This document shows, piece by piece, positions 1 to 6,272 of a stretch of DNA of 6,272 bases. Below the pieces are notes generated by a model. The model ran no database searches, was not told where the DNA came from, and was given only the letters and a program-made list of their open reading frames with translations. Where the stretch lies: assembly GCA_017849315.1 (NCBI GenBank), contig JAFIHQ010000060.1, forward strand, positions 1 through 6,272. Reading direction: 5' to 3'. This DNA comes from Treponema sp. (GTDB lineage Bacteria > Spirochaetota > Spirochaetia > Treponematales > Rectinemataceae). Both the position numbers and the translations under genes were made by a program. How positions within the stretch are numbered: position 1 is the first letter of the stretch; the number at the start of each line of letters is the position of its first letter.

Positions 1-2381
1 AGTCGGCAGGTGGCAACGAAGTTTTCGCTGTGGGGCGCCTTAATCAGAAAGGAAAGCTCGATGCTATCGACGTAGTGGCACGCGGCACCTCCACGGCGGT
101 GCCAGCGATAGAGTCGTATTTCGAAAAAGGTTCTGTCATCCTTCACAACCACCCTTCCGGCCATCTTTTTCCTTCCGACGCCGATGTGGCGATAGCGGCG
201 GAAGCCGGAAGCTATGGCGTCGGGAGCTACATCATCAACAACGATGTCAGCTTTGTGTTCATCGTGGCAGAGCCGTTCTGCAAGCCCGAGCTTAAGATGC
301 TTGACGAAGAGGGCTTATCGGGCGTCCTTGAAGAGGGCGGCAAGCTTTCCCAAAAGATGCCCACGTTTGAACCACGCTCCTCGCAAGTTGCCATGACGCG
401 CGACGTAAGCTCAGTCTTCAACCAGGGAGGCATCCTTGCAGCCGAGGCGGGCACAGGCGTTGGCAAGTCCTTTGCATACCTCGTGCCAGCCCTCGCGTGG
501 GCGCTCGGCAACGACCAAAAAGTGATTATTTCCACCGCGACCATAAACCTTCAGGACCAACTCTTTAACAAGGACCTTCCTTTGGTCTCCTCGATTTACA
601 AGAAAAAAGCCAAAGCGGTGCTCGTAAAAGGCCGTGGCAACTACCTTTGCAAACGCCGACTTGTGGAACTCCTTGAAGAAGAGGGCCTTTTCTTGGATGA
701 CGAGAGCCCCTTAAAGAGAATTGCAGCATGGGATGCATCTGGCGGCAGTGGCGACCGTGCGGAATTGCCGTTTCATGTCGACGACACTGTCTGGAACTCA
801 GTCGCCTCGGAGTCCGACAACTGTCTGTCCCTCCGCTGTCCCTATAGAGACAAATGCCACGTCATAAAAGTGCGCAAAGAATCAGCCGACGCGCAGATCA
901 TCGTCGTAAATCACCACCTTCTGTTTGCTGACCTTGCAGCGCGCAGACACGCTTCCAGTACCGAACAGACCTCGATTTTGCCCGCTTACGACGCTCTTGT
1001 GCTCGACGAAGCCCATTCCATCGAGGCAAGCGCCACAAGCCTTCTTACCGAATCCTTTTCGCGCTTTACGCTTGGCCATAAATTGGCCCGACTTTCGCGT
1101 AAAAGGCGAAATCGCGAGTATGGAACGCTGCGACGCCTCGAGCTCTTCCCCGAGATCGATACCAAGAGCATAAAATCTGTGCAAGACCTCATTGCGGATT
1201 GCAATAAGTCCTTTTCGGACTTGGAAGCCGGCGCCATCGGCCTTCTCAAAGACGAAACCAGCCTCTGGATCAGGACAAAAACCGACGAGGTGGACCAGGC
1301 GCTCTTGAGCCCCCTTGGCAAACTCGAACGCAATCTCCTCTCGATTACGGAAAAGCTCTCTTCCGAGCTTGCAAAGTTGCCGGAAAGCCGGGCCCAAGAC
1401 GAGACCGTCCTTGCAACAAACCTCGCGTTGCGCAGTATCAACGAGCTTGCGGACACAGTCGCTCAATTCAAGGACTTCGAAAACCACAAAGAGACCATTT
1501 TCTGGATCGAAAAGAAAAAGACGAGCCAGAAGGAAGTCTTCGTAACCTTTAACGAAACACCTTTGAGCGTGGCGGACATTCTGGGAACGAGTCTTTTTCA
1601 AAAAGTGAGGACCGTGGTCTGCACCTCCGCGACGCTCACCGTGGGCGAATCGTTCGACTTTTGGATGAAGCCCATCGGAATCGACCGGCATAGAGACGAC
1701 CTTACGACGCGCATCTACCCATCGCCCTTTCCTTTCGCTACGAATGCCCTGCTTGCCATAGACAAGGCAGCCCCGAGCCCACAGGGCAACAAAGATCGAT
1801 TCAAAAAATACGTCTGTGACGCGGTTATCGACTTGCTCAAAGCATCCCGGGGCCGCGCGCTCGTACTGTTTACAAGCTATGAGCTCCTTTCAGCCGCGTT
1901 TGAAGCGGCAAAACCGGTGATGGAGTCGATGGGCATAACCTGCCTGCGTCAGGGCATGGACGAACGGTCACGCCTTCTTACCGTGTTCAAAAACGACATT
2001 TCGAGCGTACTCTTCGCCACCGATTCGTTTTGGGAAGGCATCGATGCGCCGGGGGAAACACTTTCCATGGTGGTTATGTCCAAGCTACCATTCAAGGTAC
2101 CAAGCGATCCTGTACAAGAGGCGAGGTCCCAGGCCATAGACGCCGCGGGAGGCAACGCATTTATGGAAATAAGCGTTCCAGAAGCGATAATCAAGTTTAA
2201 ACAAGGCTTCGGCCGGCTCATCAGGCACTCGTTCGACCGCGGCGCCGTGGTGGTGCTGGACTCGCGTCTGGTAACTGCGCGTTATGGGCAACTGTTTGTG
2301 GCGAGCCTGCCGCACTGCAAGCTCTTGGTGGAGGATCTGCCAGCTATTGCCAAAGGCGTGGAGGGTTTCCTGGATGAATAA
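1..2381 (+). CDS. dinG: DinG-family Fe-S ATP-dependent DNA helicase with N-terminal RadC-like JAB/JAMM domain (5' partial)
   Basis: This is an XPD/DinG-type superfamily 2 helicase, a family that unwinds DNA 5'->3' in repair and R-loop or fork processing. Residues are numbered from the GTG at base 30. Helicase motifs are Walker A GTGVGKS (141-147), DEAH (326-329), TSAT (532-535), a motif V region ATDSFWEGID (663-672) and motif VI QGFGRLIRH (725-733). Cysteines 207, 265, 270 and 276 fit the 4Fe-4S ligands; the last three have the same 5- and 6-residue steps as I recall for E. coli DinG. Residues up to about 90 look like a JAB/JAMM domain: HNHPSG at 39-44, then Ser49 and Asp52, giving HxH...SxxD. 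The frame stays open to the left edge and reads SAGGNEVFAV across bases 3-32. Its Glu at 18-20 suits the JAMM glutamate, so the GTG at 30 is probably internal and the true start lies outside the window. The helicase call is firm. The JAB call rests on the motif. Confidence 0.93.
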   Translation, partial: SAGGNEVFAVGRLNQKGKLDAIDVVARGTSTAVPAIESYFEKGSVILHNHPSGHLFPSDADVAIAAEAGSYGVGSYIINNDVSFVFIVAEPFCKPELKMLDEEGLSGVLEEGGKLSQKMPTFEPRSSQVAMTRDVSSVFNQGGILAAEAGTGVGKSFAYLVPALAWALGNDQKVIISTATINLQDQLFNKDLPLVSSIYKKKAKAVLVKGRGNYLCKRRLVELLEEEGLFLDDESPLKRIAAWDASGGSGDRAELPFHVDDTVWNSVASESDNCLSLRCPYRDKCHVIKVRKESADAQIIVVNHHLLFADLAARRHASSTEQTSILPAYDALVLDEAHSIEASATSLLTESFSRFTLGHKLARLSRKRRNREYGTLRRLELFPEIDTKSIKSVQDLIADCNKSFSDLEAGAIGLLKDETSLWIRTKTDEVDQALLSPLGKLERNLLSITEKLSSELAKLPESRAQDETVLATNLALRSINELADTVAQFKDFENHKETIFWIEKKKTSQKEVFVTFNETPLSVADILGTSLFQKVRTVVCTSATLTVGESFDFWMKPIGIDRHRDDLTTRIYPSPFPFATNALLAIDKAAPSPQGNKDRFKKYVCDAVIDLLKASRGRALVLFTSYELLSAAFEAAKPVMESMGITCLRQGMDERSRLLTVFKNDISSVLFATDSFWEGIDAPGETLSMVVMSKLPFKVPSDPVQEARSQAIDAAGGNAFMEISVPEAIIKFKQGFGRLIRHSFDRGAVVVLDSRLVTARYGQLFVASLPHCKLLVEDLPAIAKGVEGFLDE
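2360..2365 (+). promoter_or_regulatory. Shine-Dalgarno site of manA inside the end of dinG
   Basis: GGAGGG lies 8 nt before the ATG at 2374. It is the only good ribosome binding site near the candidate manA starts; the ATGs at 2410 and 2461 have none at suitable spacing. It decides the start, and it places the manA start 8 nt inside the dinG reading frame, which favours translational coupling. Confidence 0.75.
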
Positions 2382-3903
2382 AGACAAGGAACTGCGCGGA
2401 CAATCCGATATGACATGCAGCGATTCCCGGCTGCCCAATGAATTGGCCGGGCTATTCCCTATGGAGAACAAGATTCAAGCCTATAATTGGGGCAGCAAAG
2501 ATGGGCTTACGATCTACGCTGGGGTAAAAACGGAGGCGGACAAGCCCGCCGCTGAATACTGGATGGGGGCCCACCCTGTGGCCCCGTCGCTTGTCAAAAT
2601 GGGGAACGGGCAGAAAATCCCGTTGGATGTGTTTATCCATGCTCACCCCGTTGAAGCCCTTGGCCAGGATATTTCGCAGCGATTTGGTGAGTTGCCTTTT
2701 CTTTTTAAGGCGCTCTCTGCCGCAAAACCACTCTCGATTCAGGTTCATCCTTCCAAAGAAAAAGCAAGAGCAGGTTTTGAGGAAGAAAACGCGCGACGGG
2801 TACCGCTCGATTCGCCCGAACGAAACTACAAAGACCCCAACCACAAACCAGAATTGGCCGTTGCCTTGTCGGAATTCTGGGCACTTTGTGGCTTTAGACC
2901 AGCGTGCGAAACCCGTGCCCTTTTGGGATCTTCGCTTTGCGCTCTGTTGAACTTTCCGTTCGAGACCGAAGATGAAACTGGTGGCAATTCCGATAATGAT
3001 GCCGGAAATACGGCCAGTCTTTACGTCCCGTTGCTGCAACGGCTTCTCACACTTCCTATTGACCTGCGTGCCGATCTTGAGACTTTGGCAGTAAAGAGAG
3101 CTAACTATATATTAGAAAATGGAATAGTAAATTATGACAACAAAAGGGCAGCCAAACGGGGATTGGGCGTACCATCCCAGGCTGCGCGCGACGCAGCGCA
3201 CGCGGTGCTCTACTGTTTTCGCGAGTATCCCAAAGACCCAGGCGCGGTCGCACCCTTTTTTCTTTCGCTTTTACACTTGATGCCGGGACAGGGGCTCTAC
3301 ATTCCCTCAGGCGTGCTTCACTCATATCTTAAAGGCACAATCATCGAGCTCATGGCAGCCTCTGACAATGTCATTCGTGGGGGGATGACTTCCAAAAAGA
3401 TCGATATAGACCAACTCTTCAATGTGCTTGAGCCCGAGGCGAAGCCAGTCTTGGTAGCGCCTGAAAGCATCAGTACGATGCCCGGTGTGGTGGAAAACAC
3501 CGAAGTGACCAGGAATTCCGAGTCCTGGCCAGTACCTGCCCAAGAATTCGCCTTAACAAGGATCGAAATCGGTGGCGAAACGAGCAAGCCCAAGGAGAGC
3601 GAAACCTTTGGTGCGATAAACCTGGAATTGCCCGGACCCAAGATTCTTTTTTGTACGAGCGGAGAAGCGCATCTTGCCTGCTTAAGCGGAAAATGTTCGA
3701 TAAATAATTATAAAGAAGCAACTTACAGAGAACAAATCCGTGCGGGCGAATCTGTCTTTGCTGCCGACACCTGTCGCCGTATCGTCATCAAAGGGGCGTC
3801 ATGCATCTACATCGCCTCTGTCGCCATACAGAATTCTGTCCCCGGAAAAAACGCGGTACAGGACGCTTCGGTGCTGACTGCCGACATAGCGAGGTCAAAA
3901 TGA
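2374..3903 (+). CDS. manA: Mannose-6-phosphate isomerase, class I
   Basis: This cytoplasmic zinc enzyme interconverts mannose 6-phosphate and fructose 6-phosphate, linking mannose use and GDP-mannose supply to glycolysis. The 509-residue product carries the class I signatures: an N-terminal ENKIQAYNWGSKDG block (31-44), QVHP (123-126), NHKPEL (156-161), GLYIPSGVLHSYL (307-319) and SDNVIRGGMTSKKID (330-344). By family comparison the zinc ligands should be Gln123, His125, Glu160 and His316, and Arg335 should be in the active site. A C-terminal cupin-like portion follows from about residue 390. The start at 2374 is chosen for its GGAGGG site; it leaves about 28 residues ahead of the conserved core, a little longer than usual. 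The gene overlaps dinG by 8 nt and the next gene by 4 nt. Residues 243-258 are encoded by an unusually A+T-rich stretch. The protein is longer than the roughly 390-residue E. coli enzyme, partly from extra sequence at 195-270. Confidence 0.93.
   Translation: MNKDKELRGQSDMTCSDSRLPNELAGLFPMENKIQAYNWGSKDGLTIYAGVKTEADKPAAEYWMGAHPVAPSLVKMGNGQKIPLDVFIHAHPVEALGQDISQRFGELPFLFKALSAAKPLSIQVHPSKEKARAGFEEENARRVPLDSPERNYKDPNHKPELAVALSEFWALCGFRPACETRALLGSSLCALLNFPFETEDETGGNSDNDAGNTASLYVPLLQRLLTLPIDLRADLETLAVKRANYILENGIVNYDNKRAAKRGLGVPSQAARDAAHAVLYCFREYPKDPGAVAPFFLSLLHLMPGQGLYIPSGVLHSYLKGTIIELMAASDNVIRGGMTSKKIDIDQLFNVLEPEAKPVLVAPESISTMPGVVENTEVTRNSESWPVPAQEFALTRIEIGGETSKPKESETFGAINLELPGPKILFCTSGEAHLACLSGKCSINNYKEATYREQIRAGESVFAADTCRRIVIKGASCIYIASVAIQNSVPGKNAVQDASVLTADIARSK
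3891..3894 (+). promoter_or_regulatory. Shine-Dalgarno site of the yaiI-like gene
   Basis: GAGG lies 5 nt before the ATG at 3900, inside the last codons of manA. It supports the start at 3900, where the ATG overlaps the manA TGA as ATGA, over an upstream in-frame ATG at 3801 that would add 33 residues with no resemblance to the family. Confidence 0.65.
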
Positions 3904-4433
3904 TTCTGTGGGTCGATGCGGACAGTACGCCGAAGGAAATCCGGGCACTTCTTGTTCGACAGGCCGAGCGGCAGTCGCAGTCTGAACGCCACGAGATGCC
4001 TGGGCAGCAGTCTCTGCCCAGGCCTCAGACTCTCCCAGACGGGCCTCAACCACGGTATACGCTCAGATTCGTTGGTTCAGTCGTTCTTAGGGATATACCG
4101 GCCAAGTATTTTACTCAGATCGATCCGGGGCCCGACGCAGCGGACCATTTTATTGAACAAAATGCGCTTCCAGGCGACATCGTCCTGACGCGCGACATTC
4201 CCTTTGCGGAGCGCCTCGTTACGAGGAACATAGCGGTACTCAACGATCGCGGCGACATTTTTAGTAAGGAGACGATAGCCGAACGCCGCTCATTGCGCGA
4301 CGCTGCAGTGGAATTGCGCCTTTTGGGCCTTGCAGACGAGTCGCCCCGCGGTGCGCGAACCCGCAGTGCTGGCGAGCTAAAGCGATTTTCCGATGCCTTG
4401 GACAGGCTTATAACAAAGTTGTCCCGCGCCTAA
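3900..4433 (+). CDS. yaiI: YaiI/YqxD family protein (DUF188, UPF0178), PIN-like fold
   Basis: This is a member of the widespread UPF0178/DUF188 family, related to PIN-type nucleases and of unknown cellular function. The 177-residue product opens with MILWVDADSTPKEIR, matching the family's VDADACPV start. It then has PDAADHFIEQ (78-87), PGDIVLTRDIPFAERL (91-106), LNDRGDIF (114-121) and a C-terminal LRDAAVELR segment (132-140). Asp6, Asp8, Asp79, Asp82 and Asp99 could form the acidic cluster expected of a PIN-like metal site; that is inference. Two things are odd. The usual Cys of DADACP is replaced (DADSTP). About 25-30 extra Gln/Pro/Ser/Arg-rich residues lie at roughly 25-52, making the protein longer than the usual 150 or so. 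The DNA of that insertion holds a perfect 10-bp hairpin. The gene overlaps manA by 4 nt, so it is probably coupled to it. Confidence 0.87.
   Translation: MILWVDADSTPKEIRALLVRQAERQSQSERHEMPGQQSLPRPQTLPDGPQPRYTLRFVGSVVLRDIPAKYFTQIDPGPDAADHFIEQNALPGDIVLTRDIPFAERLVTRNIAVLNDRGDIFSKETIAERRSLRDAAVELRLLGLADESPRGARTRSAGELKRFSDALDRLITKLSRA
3998..4023 (+). repeat. Perfect 10-bp inverted repeat with 6-nt loop inside yaiI
   Basis: GCCTGGGCAG (3998-4007) and CTGCCCAGGC (4014-4023) are exact reverse complements around a CAGTCT loop. An outer pair, AGTCTGA at 3979-3985 and TCAGACT at 4025-4031, is also exactly complementary. No T-run follows, so it is not an intrinsic terminator. It falls within the part of the protein that is absent from typical family members. 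Confidence 0.8.
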
Positions 4434-5455
4434 AAACCGGATTCGTTATTTTGGACAGGTTGTTCTCCTTGGGGTGCCCCTTGGGGACCTTCGGCAGGCG
4501 ACTGAGGACTGTTCTGCGTACCCTGTGGACTCACTTGGGGATTACCCTGTGGGCTGCTATTCCCCTCAAGTGCCGGCGCAATACCTTGACTTTGCACCGA
4601 CTCTTCAGAGCCGGTCACTTCGGAAGCTTCTGCGCCAACGGGTTGGGTCGAATCGGCGCCTTGCGCTTCGTCGTCCACATCCACCCCGGGTTCGATACTT
4701 CCTGGAGGTGGAACAGGCGGCAAGGGAGTTCCCCTAGTCTCGTCGATAGCCACTTGGCCACCCGTCACAAACCGCCTATTCAAATACGCATAGCGCTCAC
4801 GCAAAATCCCCGATTTGCTGAGCGTACTCGGTGTATATTTTATCGGTGAGGACAAAAGCGCGATGAGCCGTGCAGCCTGGTCACGGGTCAAGTTGGTTAT
4901 GCTCGTCTTATAATAATGCCGCGCAGCCGCTTCAATGCCGAAAAGTCCCTTCCCCCATTCGGCGTAATTGAAATACAGCTCGAGAATACGGTCCTTCGGC
5001 AGAAAAAGTTCAAGCTCGAGTGCGGTTATGACTTCAAAGTACTTTCTTATATAACTCTTTTCAGGAACTAGAAATAACGTCCTTGCAACCTGCATGGTCA
5101 GCGTGGAGCCACCATAAAGTGGCTTACCGACCCGCTCGTTGATCTCCCTCGCACGCTTAAAGGCATCCATGTCGATCCCATGGTGTTCGTAGAACTTTCC
5201 ATCTTCCACAGAAACGAGCATAGACTTAACGTAAGGTGGAACTTTCTTTATCGAAATCGGTATAGGCTTTTCGAGTTTCCAGCCATAGCCAAGCGCCCTA
5301 TACGTCATGAGGACCGTATAGGGTGGATCAATAAACTTATAAGTAAAGATGAGCGTCGACGTAAAAACGATATAGACAAGATGGACGTATAAAATCGCCT
5401 TCAAGATAAAGACGATTGTTGTGCCAACGACCTTGCCGGCCTTAGAATTAGCCAT
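4430..5455 (-). CDS. mtgA: Monofunctional biosynthetic peptidoglycan transglycosylase (GT51, MtgA-like) with Pro/Gln/Gly-rich tail
   Basis: This enzyme polymerises lipid II into glycan strands at the outer face of the inner membrane. The 341-residue product has one hydrophobic segment at about 9-38, with Lys at 5, 8 and 19, consistent with an N-terminal anchor. The GT51 domain follows: VEDGKFYEHHGID (83-95, catalytic Glu84), GGSTLTMQVARTLFL (115-129), RKYFEVITALELE (137-149, second Glu141), ILELYFNYAEWGKGLFGIEAAARHYY (given in parts: ILELYFNYAEW 157-167, GLFGIEAAARHYY 170-182). No transpeptidase domain follows. TMQ stands where many MtgA proteins have a QQ pair; this resembles the PbpC version. 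From about 242 to the end the protein is low complexity with repeated PQG units, a tail not usual for MtgA. An in-frame stop at 5464-5462 fixes the start to within three codons; no good Shine-Dalgarno site is visible. It converges on yaiI with a 4-nt overlap. Confidence 0.9.
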   Translation of the reverse strand: MANSKAGKVVGTTIVFILKAILYVHLVYIVFTSTLIFTYKFIDPPYTVLMTYRALGYGWKLEKPIPISIKKVPPYVKSMLVSVEDGKFYEHHGIDMDAFKRAREINERVGKPLYGGSTLTMQVARTLFLVPEKSYIRKYFEVITALELELFLPKDRILELYFNYAEWGKGLFGIEAAARHYYKTSITNLTRDQAARLIALLSSPIKYTPSTLSKSGILRERYAYLNRRFVTGGQVAIDETRGTPLPPVPPPGSIEPGVDVDDEAQGADSTQPVGAEASEVTGSEESVQSQGIAPALEGNSSPQGNPQVSPQGTQNSPQSPAEGPQGAPQGEQPVQNNESGF

Positions 5456-5465
5456 CGATACTCAA

Positions 5466-5471
5466 AGTATA
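5466..5471 (-). promoter_or_regulatory. Possible -10 element for mtgA
   Basis: TATACT on the minus strand matches the sigma70 -10 consensus at five of six positions, in the 66-bp gap before mtgA. No good -35 hexamer stands 17-18 nt upstream. If real, transcription would begin only about 4-5 nt before the mtgA ATG, giving a nearly leaderless message, in keeping with the weak ribosome binding site. Confidence 0.25.
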
Positions 5472-5485
5472 AACAGAAACTCAGA

Positions 5486-5509
5486 GGAAAATTAAGCCCT
5501 TCCGGGCTT
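5486..5509 (-). terminator. Rho-independent terminator after the oxidoreductase gamma-subunit gene
   Basis: Read on the minus strand, AAGCCC, a GGAA tetraloop and GGGCTT form a 6-bp stem (5509-5494), followed by AATTTT. It starts 12 nt past the stop codon at 5522. The stem is short and the T-tract modest, so termination may be partial and some reading into mtgA is possible. The plus-strand side has no T-run, so it acts in one direction. Confidence 0.6.
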
Positions 5510-5521
5510 TGTGGCGCACTT

Positions 5522-6061
5522 TTAACTGGCCACGGCCTTCTTTCCTGCCTGCACCGCTTCGATATTCTTGCCAATCAGCGCATGCTTACTTTCTGGGAAG
5601 AACGACTTGAGCACCGGTTCCAGATTCTCGAGCCGGACTGCCTTGGTTGCCACACTGAGCGCACCCATCATAACCATATTGGCGATACGCAGGTCGCCGA
5701 TTTGCTCGGCTATCTCGTTGCAGGGTACCTTGATGATTGTGGCATCCTTTCGGTTCGGGTCGGTTTTTACGAGGCTAGAGTTGATAAGAATAATCCCGCC
5801 AGGCTTGCAGACTTCTTCGGCGATAGGCACCGAGTCCTGGTTCATAATCACGACGGAATCCGCCTGTGTAACGACAGGGCTCGCTATCTCCTTATCGCTG
5901 ACGATGACCGAAGCCCGAGCAACGCCACCTCGTTTCTCCGCGCCATAGAAGGGGAAAAATGTGACCTGAAGCCCCTCTTTCATAGCGCAGAACACCCACA
6001 TCTCGCCAAGGGAGATTATTCCCTGACCGCCGAAACCAGCCATAAAGGTCTTTTCAGTCAT
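5522..6061 (-). CDS. 2-oxoacid:ferredoxin oxidoreductase, gamma subunit (KorC/VorC type)
   Basis: This is the gamma subunit of a coenzyme A-dependent 2-oxoacid oxidoreductase, which decarboxylates a 2-oxoacid (2-oxoglutarate, a branched-chain oxoacid or similar) to the acyl-CoA and passes electrons to ferredoxin in the cytoplasm. The 179-residue product has the family's glycine-rich MAGFGGQGI near the N-terminus (7-15), then YGAEKRGGVARASV (39-52), where relatives read YGPEARGG, a DSVVIMNQDS strand (68-77) and KPGGIILINSSLV (86-98). The length is normal for a stand-alone gamma subunit. It lies 11 nt after the beta-subunit gene, and AAGGGGGAA overlapping that gene's stop serves as a strong ribosome binding site, so the two are one operon. 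The beta-gamma order fits the korABC/vorABC arrangement. The substrate cannot be told from this subunit, so no gene symbol is given. Confidence 0.88.
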   Translation of the reverse strand: MTEKTFMAGFGGQGIISLGEMWVFCAMKEGLQVTFFPFYGAEKRGGVARASVIVSDKEIASPVVTQADSVVIMNQDSVPIAEEVCKPGGIILINSSLVKTDPNRKDATIIKVPCNEIAEQIGDLRIANMVMMGALSVATKAVRLENLEPVLKSFFPESKHALIGKNIEAVQAGKKAVAS

Positions 6062-6072
6062 GACATTCCCCC

Positions 6073-6272
6073 TTACTTGCTTTCCGCATGCGCCGCGGTT
6101 GCGGTCTTCTGGCCTGGGCCCGCCTCTTGAGCGGTGGATAGCGTGTTCTTGATCTCACCAAGCGTATAGAAAGGAATCATCGACCTTTCGACCCACTCGA
6201 CCGACTGCAGCGGCGTCATCTTCCAGTTTGTAGGACACTGGGACAGAACTTCGACCATCGTAAAGCCCTCAC
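6073..6272 (-). CDS. 2-oxoacid:ferredoxin oxidoreductase, beta (thiamine diphosphate) subunit, C-terminal end (5' partial)
   Basis: Only the last 65 or so residues lie in the window; the frame is open to the right edge, reading EGFTMVEVLSQCPTNW at its visible start. The phrase VEVLSQCPTNW is characteristic of the C-terminal part of beta subunits of the KorB/VorB class, which carry the thiamine diphosphate site further upstream. The Met at 6258 is inside that conserved stretch, so it is not the start. The protein ends in an Ala/Thr/Lys-rich tail (GQKTATAAHAESK) that looks unstructured. It is directly followed by the gamma-subunit gene, which supports the assignment. The thiamine diphosphate motif itself is outside the window and cannot be checked here. 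Confidence 0.85.
   Translation of the reverse strand, partial: EGFTMVEVLSQCPTNWKMTPLQSVEWVERSMIPFYTLGEIKNTLSTAQEAGPGQKTATAAHAESK

Noticed and set aside
30..32. GTG at base 30 as the true start of the helicase
   Set aside because: The frame is open to the window edge and upstream codons continue the JAB domain (GGNEVFAV), so this GTG is most likely an internal valine.
882..1691. Minus-strand open frame of 269 codons inside dinG
   Set aside because: It runs antisense to conserved helicase sequence (DEAH through TSAT) and its translation resembles no protein I recognise; it follows from the codon bias of dinG.
2284..2373. Upstream in-frame ATG at 2284 as the manA start
   Set aside because: It would overlap dinG by about 100 nt, the added residues resemble nothing in ManA, and the ATG at 2374 has a strong ribosome binding site.
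3801..3899. ATG at 3801 as the start of the yaiI-like gene
   Set aside because: The extra 33 residues lie in another frame of manA and are outside the family; the conserved MILWVDAD start is at 3900 with its own GAGG.
4395..4410. Small GCCT...AGGC stem near the end of yaiI as a terminator
   Set aside because: Only 4 bp, inside the coding region, and not followed by a T-run.
5582..6130. Plus-strand open frame of 182 codons opposite the gamma-subunit gene
   Set aside because: It is antisense to a clearly recognised gene and extends across its junction with the beta-subunit gene, with no domain signal.

Overview
The window reads as an ordinary, gene-dense bacterial chromosome segment of roughly balanced G+C. 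It holds six protein genes in two converging groups and almost no intergenic space. I see no tRNA, rRNA, CRISPR array, insertion sequence, phage gene or attachment site. A ferredoxin-dependent 2-oxoacid oxidoreductase points to an anaerobic or fermentative lifestyle. A monofunctional GT51 peptidoglycan transglycosylase points to a diderm. A spirochaete is a plausible host, but that is a guess from gene content and protein style, not something the sequence proves.

Plus strand, bases 1-4433: three tightly packed genes. The first, cut by the left edge, is a DinG-type iron-sulfur superfamily 2 helicase preceded by a RadC-like JAB/JAMM domain. Its stop codon overlaps the start of a class I mannose-6-phosphate isomerase (manA) by 8 nt. 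The manA stop overlaps the start of a YaiI/YqxD (DUF188, PIN-like) protein by 4 nt. The overlaps suggest one transcript with translational coupling, although the three products have no obvious shared pathway.

Minus strand, bases 6272-4430: the end of a 2-oxoacid:ferredoxin oxidoreductase beta subunit (cut by the right edge) is followed after 11 nt by the gamma subunit. A small hairpin terminator follows, then an MtgA-like transglycosylase with a long Pro/Gln/Gly-rich C-terminal tail. The mtgA and yaiI genes meet tail to tail with a 4-nt overlap and no visible terminator between them.

The most interesting points are the JAMM-helicase fusion, the hairpin-bearing insertion inside the YaiI protein, and the repetitive tail of MtgA. 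Nothing here clearly forms a new multi-gene system. The longest stretch without a gene is the 66 bp between mtgA and the gamma-subunit gene.
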